This document shows, piece by piece, positions 27,852 to 36,977 of a stretch of DNA of 64,000 bases. The stretch spans positions 1 through 64,000 of the forward strand of contig NZ_VLKY01000014.1 in the NCBI RefSeq assembly GCF_007830155.1. Reading direction: 5' to 3'. Positions within the stretch are counted from its first letter, which is position 1. Every line of letters starts with the position of its first letter. The translations under genes and the position numbers were made by a program. The notes under the pieces were generated by a model. That model worked only from the letters and a program-made list of their open reading frames with translations. It was not told the origin of the DNA and searched no databases. This stretch comes from Pseudomonas duriflava (lineage in GTDB: Bacteria; Pseudomonadota; Gammaproteobacteria; Pseudomonadales; Pseudomonadaceae).

Positions 27852-28256
27852 ATGGTTGAAAATAACGAACTCCGTAAAGCTGGGCTGAAAGTGACTCTCC
27901 CACGGGTCAAAATCCTGCAAATGCTGGACTCAGCCGAGCAGCGCCATATGAGCGCTGAAGATGTATATAAGGCATTAATGGAAGCTGGCGAAGATGTCGG
28001 CTTAGCCACTGTTTATCGCGTTTTAACTCAATTTGAGGCCGCCGGCCTGGTTGATCGACATAATTTTGATGGCGGTCATGCAGTTTTCGAGTTGGCCGAT
28101 ACGGGTCATCATGATCATATGGTCTGTGTTGATTCAGGTGAAGTCATCGAATTTACTGATGCTTCCATTGAGAAGCGTCAGCGCGAAATTGTGGAAGAGC
28201 ATGGCTATGAGCTCGTCGATCACAATCTTGTGCTCTATGTAAAAAAGCGGAAGTAA
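27852..28256 (+). CDS. fur: Ferric uptake regulator Fur
   Basis: Iron-responsive repressor of siderophore and iron-uptake genes. The 134-residue sequence is nearly identical to Pseudomonas Fur: a winged-helix DNA-binding domain (about 1-83, with DVGLATVYRVLTQFEAAGL near 50-68) and a C-terminal metal-binding dimer domain with HHDHMVCVDSGEVIEF near 86-101. Only one Cys is present in that segment, as in other Pseudomonas Fur proteins, where E. coli has CxxC. No obvious consensus Fur box was seen in the 92-base bamE-fur gap. Confidence 0.97.
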   Translation: MVENNELRKAGLKVTLPRVKILQMLDSAEQRHMSAEDVYKALMEAGEDVGLATVYRVLTQFEAAGLVDRHNFDGGHAVFELADTGHHDHMVCVDSGEVIEFTDASIEKRQREIVEEHGYELVDHNLVLYVKKRK

Positions 28257-28265
28257 TGCACAAAT

Positions 28266-28294
28266 AAAAACAGCGGCTAATAGCCGCTGTTTTT
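28266..28294. terminator. Bidirectional terminator between fur and recN
   Basis: AACAGCGGC-TAATA-GCCGCTGTT has A5 before and T5 after it and lies between convergent fur and recN. Confidence 0.88.
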
Positions 28295-28315
28295 CTATCT
28301 AGGATTTTTTGTGCG

Positions 28316-29983
28316 CTACCTAACGTTGACCATTTTTTTGGCATGCGCCAAAGACTCACGAGTAAGATCAATTCCGCCTAGCATCCGTGCGACCTCTTCA
28401 ATACGGCGGTTCTTGTCAAGAATGGCTACGGCTGTACGCGTTTCGCTGGCGCCACGTTCCTTATGAACAAAAAGGTGATGATGACCCTGAGCGGCTACTT
28501 GGGGTAGGTGAGTTACTGTCAGGACTTGCCCGCTTTCTCCCAGTCGGCGCAAAAGTTGCCCAACGATTTCGGCGGTAGGGCCACCAATGCCTACATCCAC
28601 CTCATCGAATACCAGGGTTGGCACACGAGATGTCTGCGCTGTTATAACTTGGATGGCCAGACTGATGCGGGACAGTTCGCCGCCAGAGGCGACTTTGGCT
28701 AGTCCTTTCAGTGGCTGGCCTGGGTTGGCGCTAACCTGAAATTCCACGGTTTCCTGGCCGTTTGGCTGCAGATCTCCGGATGTCTCCGGCTGCAAAATGA
28801 TAGCGAAGCGACCACCAGGCATACCCAAACGTTGCATCTCAGTCTCGACTGCCGCAGCCAAGGCGGGCGCACGCGTGTAACGCCGTTCACTGAGTTCATT
28901 GGCTTTTTCTTGATAATGCCTGGCGTAAGAGGCTAACTCTTCTTCAAGCCGCTCTATTGCTTCGTCATCAGCATTTAAAGCTTCCAGCTCCTGCTGAAGA
29001 TTTATCTGTAAGGTATTCAAGTCTTCCGGCTGAACGCGATGCTTGCGAGCCAGTGTATAAATAGTATCCAAACGCTCTTGCACGATTTGCTGGCGCTCTG
29101 GATCTGCTTCGAAATGATCCATGAATCGACTGATTTCGGAAGTAGCCTCTTCAACTTGGATCTGGGCGGATGCGAGCAGATTTGTTGCTTCTTCCAGCGC
29201 TTTAGGAACATGACCAAAGCTGCTCAGGCGTTGTACGCTTGCCCCCAGGGCAGATAAGACATTGCCGCCTTCTCCTTCGCTACACATATCAATAACCTGT
29301 CGACAGGCAACAAGCAGATGCTCAGCACTGGCGAGTGTTTTTTGCTCTTGCTCCAAGGATTCGATTTCACCTTCAGCAAGGGCCAGGTTGTTTAACTCTT
29401 CCAGCTGATAACTCAGGAGTTGATAGCGGGCGCGTTGCTCTTCACCTGTGCTGGAAAGACGTTCCAGTGTCTGCTTAGTCTGTTTCCATCGTTGAGACGC
29501 CAACTGCACCTGTCGTGCAAGATCCCGTGCTTCAGCAAACTCGTCTAGAAGACGACGGTGCGTATCGGTCTTGAGTAGCGATTGATGTTCATGCTGGCTA
29601 TGGATGTCGATCAATAGACTGCCCAATGCCCGTAAATCGCCTTGAGGGCAAGGGGAGCCGTTAATGTAGGCGCGCGATCTACCTTCAGCCGTAATCACTC
29701 GACGCAACAGGCACAGCGTGTCGTTATCCAGGTCCCGCTCGGAAAGCCAGTTCTGAGCTTCAGGAATACTGCGAATGTCGAACGTGGCGAGAATGTCAGC
29801 CTTGTCTGCGCCTGGGCGCACCACCCCGCTGTCGGCACGGTCACCTAATGTTAGCCCAAGCGCATCGAGCATAATTGATTTACCGGCACCCGTTTCGCCA
29901 GTAATCACCGTCATGCCGTGCTGTAGTTCTAGATCAAGGTGTTCAACGATAGCGTAATTACGGACGGACAAATGCACCAGCAT
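28316..29983 (-). CDS. recN: DNA repair protein RecN
   Basis: SMC-like ATPase that helps hold and process broken DNA ends during recombinational repair. The 555-residue protein has Walker A GETGAGKS at 29-36, an internal coiled coil with very high Glu/Gln/Leu content (about 160-365), and the C-terminal ABC half with KVASGGELSRISLAIQ (signature) and TLVFDEVDVGIGG (Walker B). Preceded by a -35/-10 pair overlapped by two LexA-type CTG-N10-CAG boxes, matching its known SOS control in other bacteria. Confidence 0.97.
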   Translation of the reverse strand: MLVHLSVRNYAIVEHLDLELQHGMTVITGETGAGKSIMLDALGLTLGDRADSGVVRPGADKADILATFDIRSIPEAQNWLSERDLDNDTLCLLRRVITAEGRSRAYINGSPCPQGDLRALGSLLIDIHSQHEHQSLLKTDTHRRLLDEFAEARDLARQVQLASQRWKQTKQTLERLSSTGEEQRARYQLLSYQLEELNNLALAEGEIESLEQEQKTLASAEHLLVACRQVIDMCSEGEGGNVLSALGASVQRLSSFGHVPKALEEATNLLASAQIQVEEATSEISRFMDHFEADPERQQIVQERLDTIYTLARKHRVQPEDLNTLQINLQQELEALNADDEAIERLEEELASYARHYQEKANELSERRYTRAPALAAAVETEMQRLGMPGGRFAIILQPETSGDLQPNGQETVEFQVSANPGQPLKGLAKVASGGELSRISLAIQVITAQTSRVPTLVFDEVDVGIGGPTAEIVGQLLRRLGESGQVLTVTHLPQVAAQGHHHLFVHKERGASETRTAVAILDKNRRIEEVARMLGGIDLTRESLAHAKKMVNVR

Positions 29984-30008
29984 GTCGGTGAGACTCCGAA
30001 AACAAGAC

Positions 30009-30063
30009 CTGTTTATTTACTCAGTATTGGTATTTTATACAGTGTTTCTTTTCGTCCTGGCAA
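30009..30063 (-). promoter_or_regulatory. recN promoter with two LexA-like boxes
   Basis: On the minus strand, TTGCCA (30058-30063) and TATAAA (30034-30039) are 18 bases apart. One box, CTGTTTATTTACTCAG at 30009-30024 as read on plus, fits CTG-N10-CAG exactly with an AT-rich core, just downstream of the predicted start near 30027. A second, TTGGTATTTTATACAG at 30027-30042, has one mismatch and covers the -10 box. Confidence 0.6.
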
Positions 30064-30075
30064 TGCCACTGACCC

Positions 30076-30103
30076 CTTGAAGCGCCAATCAGTGTCCCCA
30101 TAT
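30076..30103 (+). promoter_or_regulatory. RpoH (sigma32) heat-shock promoter of grpE
   Basis: CTTGAAG at 30076-30082, 13 bases, then CCCCATAT at 30096-30103. This matches the sigma32 consensus (CTTGAAA, CCCCATnT) at all but one position. It lies about 80 bases before grpE. Confidence 0.8.
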
Positions 30104-30181
30104 AGCGGGCAGAGCCGCAGGCCTTTGTAGTGTTCTTTCCGCTGCGAACCAGGCCTGCCCACGTTTCGACAGGAGGAAGAC

Positions 30182-30751
30182 ATGGCTGACGAACACAATC
30201 CGGATACCCAAAATCCAGAATTTAATCCGGACGAACAGGGCGCTCAGGCTGATGACCTGACGAGCCGAGTGGCAACGCTGGAAGAGCAACTCGCCACTGC
30301 ACAGGATCAGATACTGCGTAATGCTGCTGAGTTGCAGAACGTCCGTCGCCGCGCTGAGCAGGATGTCGAAAAAGCGCACAAGTTTGCTTTGGAAAAGTTT
30401 GCCGGTGATCTGTTGGCAGTCATCGACAGCCTGGAGCGAGGCGTCGAGATGTCCGATGCCAGTAATGAGGCGCTTCGTCCCATGCGGGAAGGTATGGAGC
30501 TGACGCTCAAAATGTTCCAGGACACGCTCAAGCGTTACCAGGTCGAGGCGGTTGATCCACATGGTGCGCCGTTTAATCCAGAACACCATCAAGCCATGGC
30601 TATGGAAGAAAGCGCGACCGTGGAGCCGGGTAGTGTTCTCAAGGTGTTCCAGAAGGGGTATCTGATTAATGGTCGTCTGCTGCGTCCTGCCATGGTCGTA
30701 GTAAGCAAAGCGCCTGCTGATCAGCAACCAACGATCAACGAAAAAGCTTGA
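30182..30751 (+). CDS. grpE: Nucleotide exchange factor GrpE
   Basis: Homodimer that releases ADP from DnaK and acts as a thermosensor. The 189-residue protein has a disordered acidic start, a long helix (about 30-90, [21 protein letters not shown] then [19 protein letters not shown]), a four-helix bundle, and a C-terminal beta-wing ([18 protein letters not shown] near 160-177). GGAGGAAG precedes ATG 30182. It stands first in grpE-dnaK-dnaJ with its own RpoH-type promoter. Confidence 0.97.
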   Translation: MADEHNPDTQNPEFNPDEQGAQADDLTSRVATLEEQLATAQDQILRNAAELQNVRRRAEQDVEKAHKFALEKFAGDLLAVIDSLERGVEMSDASNEALRPMREGMELTLKMFQDTLKRYQVEAVDPHGAPFNPEHHQAMAMEESATVEPGSVLKVFQKGYLINGRLLRPAMVVVSKAPADQQPTINEKA

Positions 30752-30774
30752 AATAATCCGCTCGGTCCCCATTT
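30747..30774 (+). promoter_or_regulatory. RpoH (sigma32) promoter of dnaK
   Basis: CTTGAAA at 30747-30753, 13 bases, then CCCCATTT at 30767-30774: every consensus position is met. The -35 box overlaps the last codons and stop of grpE. A 7-bp inverted repeat (GCTCGGT/ACCGAGC, 30760-30790) spans the predicted start region. Confidence 0.85.
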
Positions 30775-30843
30775 GGTGAGTCAACCGAGCATGAAAGATC
30801 CGCAGGTGGATCGCACGGAATTCAAGATTTCTGGAGAGTGAAT

Positions 30844-32766
30844 ATGGGTAAGATCATCGGTATCGACTTGGGGACGACCAACTCCTGCGTCGCAATCCTC
30901 GAAAACGGCAATGTCAAGGTGCTTGAGAATGCTGAAGGCGCTCGCACCACGCCGTCTATCATCGCCTACACCAATGATGGCGAAACCCTGGTAGGTCAGC
31001 CGGCCAAGCGCCAGGCGGTTACCAATCCGCAGAACACCCTGTATGCCGTGAAGCGCCTGATTGGCCGTCGCTTCGAAGAAGGTGTTGTGCAGAAAGATAT
31101 CCAGATGGTGCCGTATAGCATTGTCAAGGCTGATAATGGCGACGCCTGGGTGGAAGTGAAAGGCCAGAAAATGGCACCTCCGCAGATTTCTGCCGAAGTT
31201 CTGAAGAAAATGAAAAAGACAGCCGAGGATTACCTGGGCGAAAGCGTGACCGAAGCGGTTATTACCGTTCCAGCCTACTTCAATGATAGCCAGCGTCAGG
31301 CTACCAAAGATGCCGGCCGTATCGCCGGTCTGGATGTAAAGCGCATCATCAACGAGCCGACAGCGGCTGCACTGGCCTACGGTCTGGACAAGGCCAAGGG
31401 CGACCACACTGTTATTGTGTACGACCTGGGCGGTGGTACCTTTGACGTGTCTGTTATTGAAATTGCCGAAGTAGATGGCGAGCACCAATTCGAAGTGCTG
31501 GCTACTAATGGCGATACTTTCCTGGGTGGTGAAGACTTCGATATTCGTCTGATTGACTACCTAGTAGATGAATTCAAGAAGGAAAGTGGTATCAACCTTA
31601 AGGGTGACCCACTGGCCATGCAGCGCTTGAAGGAAGCGGCTGAAAAAGCCAAGATCGAGCTTTCGTCTGCGCAGCAAACCGATGTAAATCTGCCGTACAT
31701 TACTGCCGATGCGAGTGGTCCCAAGCATCTGAACGTGAAGATTTCTCGCGCCAAGTTAGAGTCGCTGGTTGAGGACTTGGTTGAACGTACGATCGAGCCC
31801 TGCCGTACTGCTCTGAAAGATGCCGGTATCGATGTTTCCAGCATCGATGAAGTCATCTTGGTAGGCGGTCAGACACGTATGCCATTGGTTCAAAAGCGTG
31901 TAGCTGAGTTCTTTGGCAAGGAAGCGCGTAAGGACGTTAACCCTGACGAAGCCGTTGCTATTGGCGCTGCTATTCAGGGTGCTGTATTGGCTGGCGACGT
32001 AAAAGACGTTTTGCTGCTGGACGTAAGTCCGCTAACCCTGGGGATCGAAACCATGGGTGGCGTGATGACTCCGTTGATCGAAAAAAACACCACGATTCCA
32101 ACCAAGAAGTCGCAGGTGTTTTCGACTGCTGACGACAACCAGAGCGCTGTAACCATTCATGTGCTGCAGGGCGAGCGCAAGCAAGCGGCTCAAAACAAAT
32201 CTCTAGGCAAGTTCGACTTGGCCGAGATTCCACCAGCACCGCGTGGTGTGCCGCAGATTGAAGTGACATTCGACATCGATGCAAACGGTATTCTGCATGT
32301 GTCTGCAAAAGACAAGGCCACCGGCAAGCAGCAGTCGATTGTCATCAAGGCATCCTCTGGTCTGTCGGAAGAAGAAATTCAGCAGATGGTGCGTGACGCG
32401 GAGGCTAATGCCGACGAAGATCGTAAGTTCGAGGAGCTGGTTACTACGCGTAACCAAGCTGATGCCCTTGCACACGGAACTCGTAAAATGCTGACCGAGG
32501 CGGGCGATAAAGCTACAGCTGACGAAAAAGCCACCATTGAGAAGGCTATTGGTGAGCTTGAAGCTGCCCTTAAGGGGGACGACAAGGATGCAATCGAAGC
32601 TAAGATGAGTGCTTTATCCCAGGCTTCCGCTCCGCTGGCTCAAAAGCTGTACGCTGAACAGCCTGCCCAGGGTGCCGACGGTGCCGCCAAAGCAGATGCT
32701 GGTAGCAAGCCAGCAGGCGACGACGTGGTGGATGCCGAGTTCGAAGAGGTCAAGGACAATAAGTAA
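30844..32766 (+). CDS. dnaK: Chaperone DnaK (Hsp70)
   Basis: ATP-driven chaperone that folds new and stress-damaged proteins with DnaJ and GrpE, and in relatives holds RpoH inactive. Start ATG 30844 ([18 protein letters not shown]) gives 640 residues; the frame's upstream GTG adds two codons. The ATPase domain (about 1-385) includes [20 protein letters not shown] and GQTRMP motifs; the substrate domain (about 390-505, [17 protein letters not shown]) and a C-terminal lid ending [13 protein letters not shown] follow. An RpoH promoter precedes it, and two hairpins separate it from dnaJ. Confidence 0.98.
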   Translation: MGKIIGIDLGTTNSCVAILENGNVKVLENAEGARTTPSIIAYTNDGETLVGQPAKRQAVTNPQNTLYAVKRLIGRRFEEGVVQKDIQMVPYSIVKADNGDAWVEVKGQKMAPPQISAEVLKKMKKTAEDYLGESVTEAVITVPAYFNDSQRQATKDAGRIAGLDVKRIINEPTAAALAYGLDKAKGDHTVIVYDLGGGTFDVSVIEIAEVDGEHQFEVLATNGDTFLGGEDFDIRLIDYLVDEFKKESGINLKGDPLAMQRLKEAAEKAKIELSSAQQTDVNLPYITADASGPKHLNVKISRAKLESLVEDLVERTIEPCRTALKDAGIDVSSIDEVILVGGQTRMPLVQKRVAEFFGKEARKDVNPDEAVAIGAAIQGAVLAGDVKDVLLLDVSPLTLGIETMGGVMTPLIEKNTTIPTKKSQVFSTADDNQSAVTIHVLQGERKQAAQNKSLGKFDLAEIPPAPRGVPQIEVTFDIDANGILHVSAKDKATGKQQSIVIKASSGLSEEEIQQMVRDAEANADEDRKFEELVTTRNQADALAHGTRKMLTEAGDKATADEKATIEKAIGELEAALKGDDKDAIEAKMSALSQASAPLAQKLYAEQPAQGADGAAKADAGSKPAGDDVVDAEFEEVKDNK

Positions 32767-32786
32767 GCCTTGCGCTTGCTTGAGCC

Positions 32787-32840
32787 CTGGCAGGTCCGTG
32801 AGGCCTGCCAGATCCGCTACGCGGGAGCCTGCTCCCGCGT
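32787..32840 (+). repeat. Two inverted repeats between dnaK and dnaJ
   Basis: CTGGCAGG/CCTGCCAG (32787-32811) is followed by ACGCGGGAGC-CT-GCTCCCGCGT (32819-32840). Both are perfect and GC-rich but lack a T run, so they are not standard terminators. They may stabilise the dnaK mRNA or reduce dnaJ expression; the second resembles Pseudomonas REP elements in its GCGGGAGC core. Confidence 0.6.
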
Positions 32841-32882
32841 TGGCGTGTCTGGAGGGTTGAAAACTAGAGATGCAGGAAACTT

Positions 32883-34016
32883 ATGGCCAAGCGTGATTAT
32901 TACGAGATTCTTGGTGTCGAACGCGGCGCTAGCGAGGCTGATTTAAAGAAGGCCTACCGGCGTCTGGCGATGAAGTATCACCCGGACCGTAATCCGGGCG
33001 ATAAGGCCGCCGAAGACAAATTTAAAGAGGCCAATGAGGCCTATGAGATCCTTTCCGATCCGGGCAAGCGATCCGCCTATGATCAATATGGTCATGCTGG
33101 AGTCGATCCCAGTATGGGCGCAGGTGGGTTTGGTGCGGGAGCAGGAGGCGCCAGCTTTTCCGATATCTTTGGAGATGTATTTAGCGATTTCTTTGGCAAC
33201 GCTCGAGGCCCTGGCGGCCGCGGCGGTGCGCAGCGTGGCTCGGATCTCCGCTATACCCTGGATCTTGATCTGGAGGAGGCTGTACGCGGTACTAACGTAA
33301 CCATTCGTGTACCCACCCTGGTAGGTTGTAAAACATGTGAAGGTTCTGGGGCCAAGCCTGGAACGTCGCCCACAACCTGTACGACCTGTGGTGGTATCGG
33401 TCAGGTCCGTATGCAGCAAGGCTTTTTCTCGGTGCAGCAGACCTGCCCGCGCTGCCATGGTACTGGCAAGGTAATCCCTGAGCCCTGCCAGACTTGTCAT
33501 GGTCAGGGGCGTGTGGAAGAGCAAAAAACGCTGTCGGTCAAAGTGCCTGCTGGGGTAGATACAGGTGATCGAATCCGTTTGTCCGGTGAGGGCGAGGCGG
33601 GGACCATGGGCGGGCCGGCAGGCGATCTTTATGTTGTCGTCAATGTTCGTGAGCACCCTATTTTTCAGCGTGATGGCAAGCATTTGTATTGCGAAGTGCC
33701 AATCAGCTTTGCCGATGCTGCTCTTGGGGGTGAGCTGGAAGTGCCTACACTCGATGGACGCGTCAAGTTAAAAATTCCTGAAGCGACCCAAACGGGTAAG
33801 CTGTTCCGTCTGCGTGGCAAGGGTGTTGTGCCTGTGCGAGGTGGCGGTGCGGGTGATTTGATGTGTCGTGTGGTAATAGAAACGCCGGTCAATTTGGATA
33901 AGCGCCAGCGGGAGTTGCTCGAAGAGTTCCGTAAAACACTACAAGACAACTCATCACATTCACCGCGTGCCAGTGGCTGGTTCGATGGTATGAAACGTTT
34001 CTTTGGCGACCTTTAA
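32883..34016 (+). CDS. dnaJ: Chaperone DnaJ (Hsp40)
   Basis: Co-chaperone that delivers substrates to DnaK and triggers its ATPase. The 377-residue protein shows the J domain (about 1-70) with HPD at 33-35, a Gly-rich linker (about 75-115), four CxxCxGxG zinc motifs between about 145 and 205 ([32 protein letters not shown]), and the C-terminal substrate domains. It is the class-I full-length form. It follows dnaK after 116 bases and precedes dapB. Confidence 0.98.
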   Translation: MAKRDYYEILGVERGASEADLKKAYRRLAMKYHPDRNPGDKAAEDKFKEANEAYEILSDPGKRSAYDQYGHAGVDPSMGAGGFGAGAGGASFSDIFGDVFSDFFGNARGPGGRGGAQRGSDLRYTLDLDLEEAVRGTNVTIRVPTLVGCKTCEGSGAKPGTSPTTCTTCGGIGQVRMQQGFFSVQQTCPRCHGTGKVIPEPCQTCHGQGRVEEQKTLSVKVPAGVDTGDRIRLSGEGEAGTMGGPAGDLYVVVNVREHPIFQRDGKHLYCEVPISFADAALGGELEVPTLDGRVKLKIPEATQTGKLFRLRGKGVVPVRGGGAGDLMCRVVIETPVNLDKRQRELLEEFRKTLQDNSSHSPRASGWFDGMKRFFGDL

Positions 34017-34883
<867 letters not shown>

Positions 34884-35161
34884 TTACTTATAGAGGGCGT
34901 GCTGCTGTTGTTTCTTTCTTCGCATGACTCTCGGGCTTGAAAGCGTAGTTCTGTTCTGGTTTCTGCTTAAGGCAACGAACCGATAAACGCAACACAGTTG
35001 TTCTGGAGTTTTTGCTTAAGTTTCCGTATCATGCAGCTTTAGTGTGTCCACTAAAGCCAGCGCAGCCAGAATCATTATAAAAAGCGGGATGACTGTTCAT
35101 ACGTCATCCCGCTTTTTTACAACCTGCGTTTGCCTCTTCAGACTAGATTTTGGGAGGTCTC
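34884..35161 (+). promoter_or_regulatory. carA leader with terminator and possible leader peptide
   Basis: This 278-base gap holds a 20-codon ORF (ATG 34924 to TAA 34986, MTLGLESVVLFWFLLKATNR, no clear ribosome binding site), an imperfect direct repeat GTTCTGG...TGCTTAAG at 34953-34971 and 35000-35020, and a strong terminator at 35079-35118, 43 bases before carA. The layout suggests attenuation of the carbamoyl-phosphate operon; no ArgR box or clean promoter was recognised. Confidence 0.5.
35079..35118 (+). terminator. Intrinsic terminator upstream of carA
   Basis: AAAGCGGGATGAC pairs with GTCATCCCGCTTT over a nine-base loop and is followed by more T. It either ends the dapB transcript or attenuates carA. 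Confidence 0.88.
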
Positions 35162-36298
35162 TTGACTAAGCCAGCCATTCTCGCCCTTGCCGATGGCACC
35201 ATTTTTCGCGGTGAGTCCATCGGTGCCGACGGCCTGACAGTCGGTGAGGTGGTGTTCAATACCGCTATGACCGGCTATCAGGAAATTCTTACCGACCCCT
35301 CTTATGCCAAACAGCTTGTAACATTAACCTATCCTCATATTGGCAATACTGGGACGACATCAGAGGATCAAGAAGCTAATCGCGTCTGGGCTTCTGGCCT
35401 GATTATTCGTGACTTACCGCTAGTTGCTAGCAACTGGCGTAACAAGCAGTCCTTGTCCGATTACTTGAAAGAAAATGGAACGGTTGCCATCGCTGGAATC
35501 GATACCCGCAAGCTAACCCGTATCCTTCGGGAGAAGGGAGCGCAGAATGGTTGCATTCTGGCAGGTGACAATATCAGTGAAGAGCAGGCGCTTGAAGCTG
35601 CTCGTGTCTTTCCTGGCCTCAAGGGAATGGATTTGGCCAAAGAGGTCTCTGTTAAGACTGCTTACGAGTGGCGTCACTCGGTCTGGAATCTAGAGAGCGA
35701 TAGCGCTCCGGAAATTCCGGGTGATCAGCTGCCTTATCATGTCGTAGCCTTCGATTACGGTGTGAAATACAACATTCTTCGTATGCTGGTAGCGCGCGGT
35801 TGCCGTGTCACAGTGCTTCCTGCTCAAACGCCTGCTAGTGAAGCGCTGGCCCTGAATCCTGACGGTATTTTCCTGGCCAATGGTCCAGGGGATCCCGAGC
35901 CTTGTGATTATGCAATCAAGGCAATTCAGGAAGTTCTCGAGACCGATGTTCCGGTTTTTGGTATCTGCCTTGGACATCAGCTATTGGCGCTGGCTTCCGG
36001 TGCCCGGACTGTAAAAATGCCCAATGGTCATCATGGGGCAAATCATCCGGTTCAGGACTTGGATACAGGTGTCGTAATGATTACCAGTCAGAACCATGGC
36101 TTTGCTGTGGATGAGTCAACCCTGCCAGGCAATGTCCGAGCGACTCATAAATCCTTGTTTGACGGTACTCTCCAAGGGATTGAGCGTACGGACAAAGTAG
36201 CCTTTAGTTTCCAGGGGCACCCTGAGGCAAGCCCAGGGCCGCATGATGTGGCGCCTTTGTTCGACCGTTTCATCAGCGCCATGGCGGCACGGCAGTAA
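35162..36298 (+). CDS. carA: Carbamoyl-phosphate synthase small subunit
   Basis: Glutaminase subunit that feeds ammonia to CarB for arginine and pyrimidine synthesis. The start is TTG 35162 ([11 protein letters not shown] follows), three bases after GGAGGT; an in-frame TTG four codons upstream would bury that site. The 378 residues match Pseudomonas CarA. The class-I amidotransferase domain (about 190-378) has the nucleophile Cys269 in FGICLGHQ and His353/Glu355 in GHPEASPG. It is followed three bases later by leuE and then carB. Confidence 0.97.
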   Translation: MTKPAILALADGTIFRGESIGADGLTVGEVVFNTAMTGYQEILTDPSYAKQLVTLTYPHIGNTGTTSEDQEANRVWASGLIIRDLPLVASNWRNKQSLSDYLKENGTVAIAGIDTRKLTRILREKGAQNGCILAGDNISEEQALEAARVFPGLKGMDLAKEVSVKTAYEWRHSVWNLESDSAPEIPGDQLPYHVVAFDYGVKYNILRMLVARGCRVTVLPAQTPASEALALNPDGIFLANGPGDPEPCDYAIKAIQEVLETDVPVFGICLGHQLLALASGARTVKMPNGHHGANHPVQDLDTGVVMITSQNHGFAVDESTLPGNVRATHKSLFDGTLQGIERTDKVAFSFQGHPEASPGPHDVAPLFDRFISAMAARQ

Positions 36299-36301
36299 GA
36301 A

Positions 36302-36958
36302 ATGACGTTATCGGAGTTGGGCATTACTGACATAGGCACTTATGTCTTGGGGGTAATACTGGTTGTATTGTTGCCAGGCCCCAACTCCTTATTCGTACTG
36401 TCTTCTTCGGTCCGGCGCGGTGTTTTTACAGGCTATCAGGCTGCTTGCGGTGTCTTTTTAGGGGATGCGATATTGATGCTGCTGTCAGCCTTAGGTGTAG
36501 CTTCGCTCCTGAAAACCGAGCCCTGGTTTTTTATAGGGCTTAAATACTTGGGGGCACTGTATCTACTCTATCTGGGCATTGGCATGCTTCGTGGCGCTTG
36601 GCGTCAGTTGCAGGAGGTGCCGGGCTCGATAAGGCAGATTGCGGAGGGCGAGACCCACCGGCCCTTTAGAAAAGCCCTCTTGCTGAGCTTGTCGAATCCA
36701 AAGGCCATTTTATTTTTTGTGTCCTTCTTCATACAGTTTGTCGATCCAGGTTATGCCTACCCAGGATTGGCGTTTGGGGTTCTCGGGCTGATTCTGGAAG
36801 TGATCAGCGCGATCTACCTCAGTTTTTTGATCCTTGCCGGCGTGCATTTGGCGGCTTGGTTCCGCCAGCGGCGACGCTTGGCAGCTGGCGCCAATAGCGG
36901 CGTCGGCGCACTGTTCGTTGGTTTCGGCGTGAAACTGGCGACCGCAACTCTGACTTGA
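36302..36958 (+). CDS. leuE: LysE-family amino-acid exporter (LeuE-like)
   Basis: Inner-membrane exporter of the RhtB/LysE family with about six hydrophobic segments in 218 residues. Features shared with E. coli LeuE are [20 protein letters not shown] near 21-40, [11 protein letters not shown] near 49-59, [18 protein letters not shown] near 82-99, and [18 protein letters not shown] near 128-145. Leucine export is known for E. coli LeuE; the substrate here is inferred. It sits inside the carA-carB operon (three bases after carA, 19 before carB), an arrangement typical of Pseudomonas, so it is expressed with carbamoyl-phosphate synthesis. Confidence 0.85.
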   Translation: MTLSELGITDIGTYVLGVILVVLLPGPNSLFVLSSSVRRGVFTGYQAACGVFLGDAILMLLSALGVASLLKTEPWFFIGLKYLGALYLLYLGIGMLRGAWRQLQEVPGSIRQIAEGETHRPFRKALLLSLSNPKAILFFVSFFIQFVDPGYAYPGLAFGVLGLILEVISAIYLSFLILAGVHLAAWFRQRRRLAAGANSGVGALFVGFGVKLATATLT

Positions 36959-36977
36959 TTACTGCAACGAGAATCCC

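Noticed and set aside
32819-32840. Candidate REP element between dnaK and dnaJ as a mobile repeat.
   Set aside because: Only one copy is visible in the window and the full REP pattern is incomplete, so it is recorded only as an inverted repeat.
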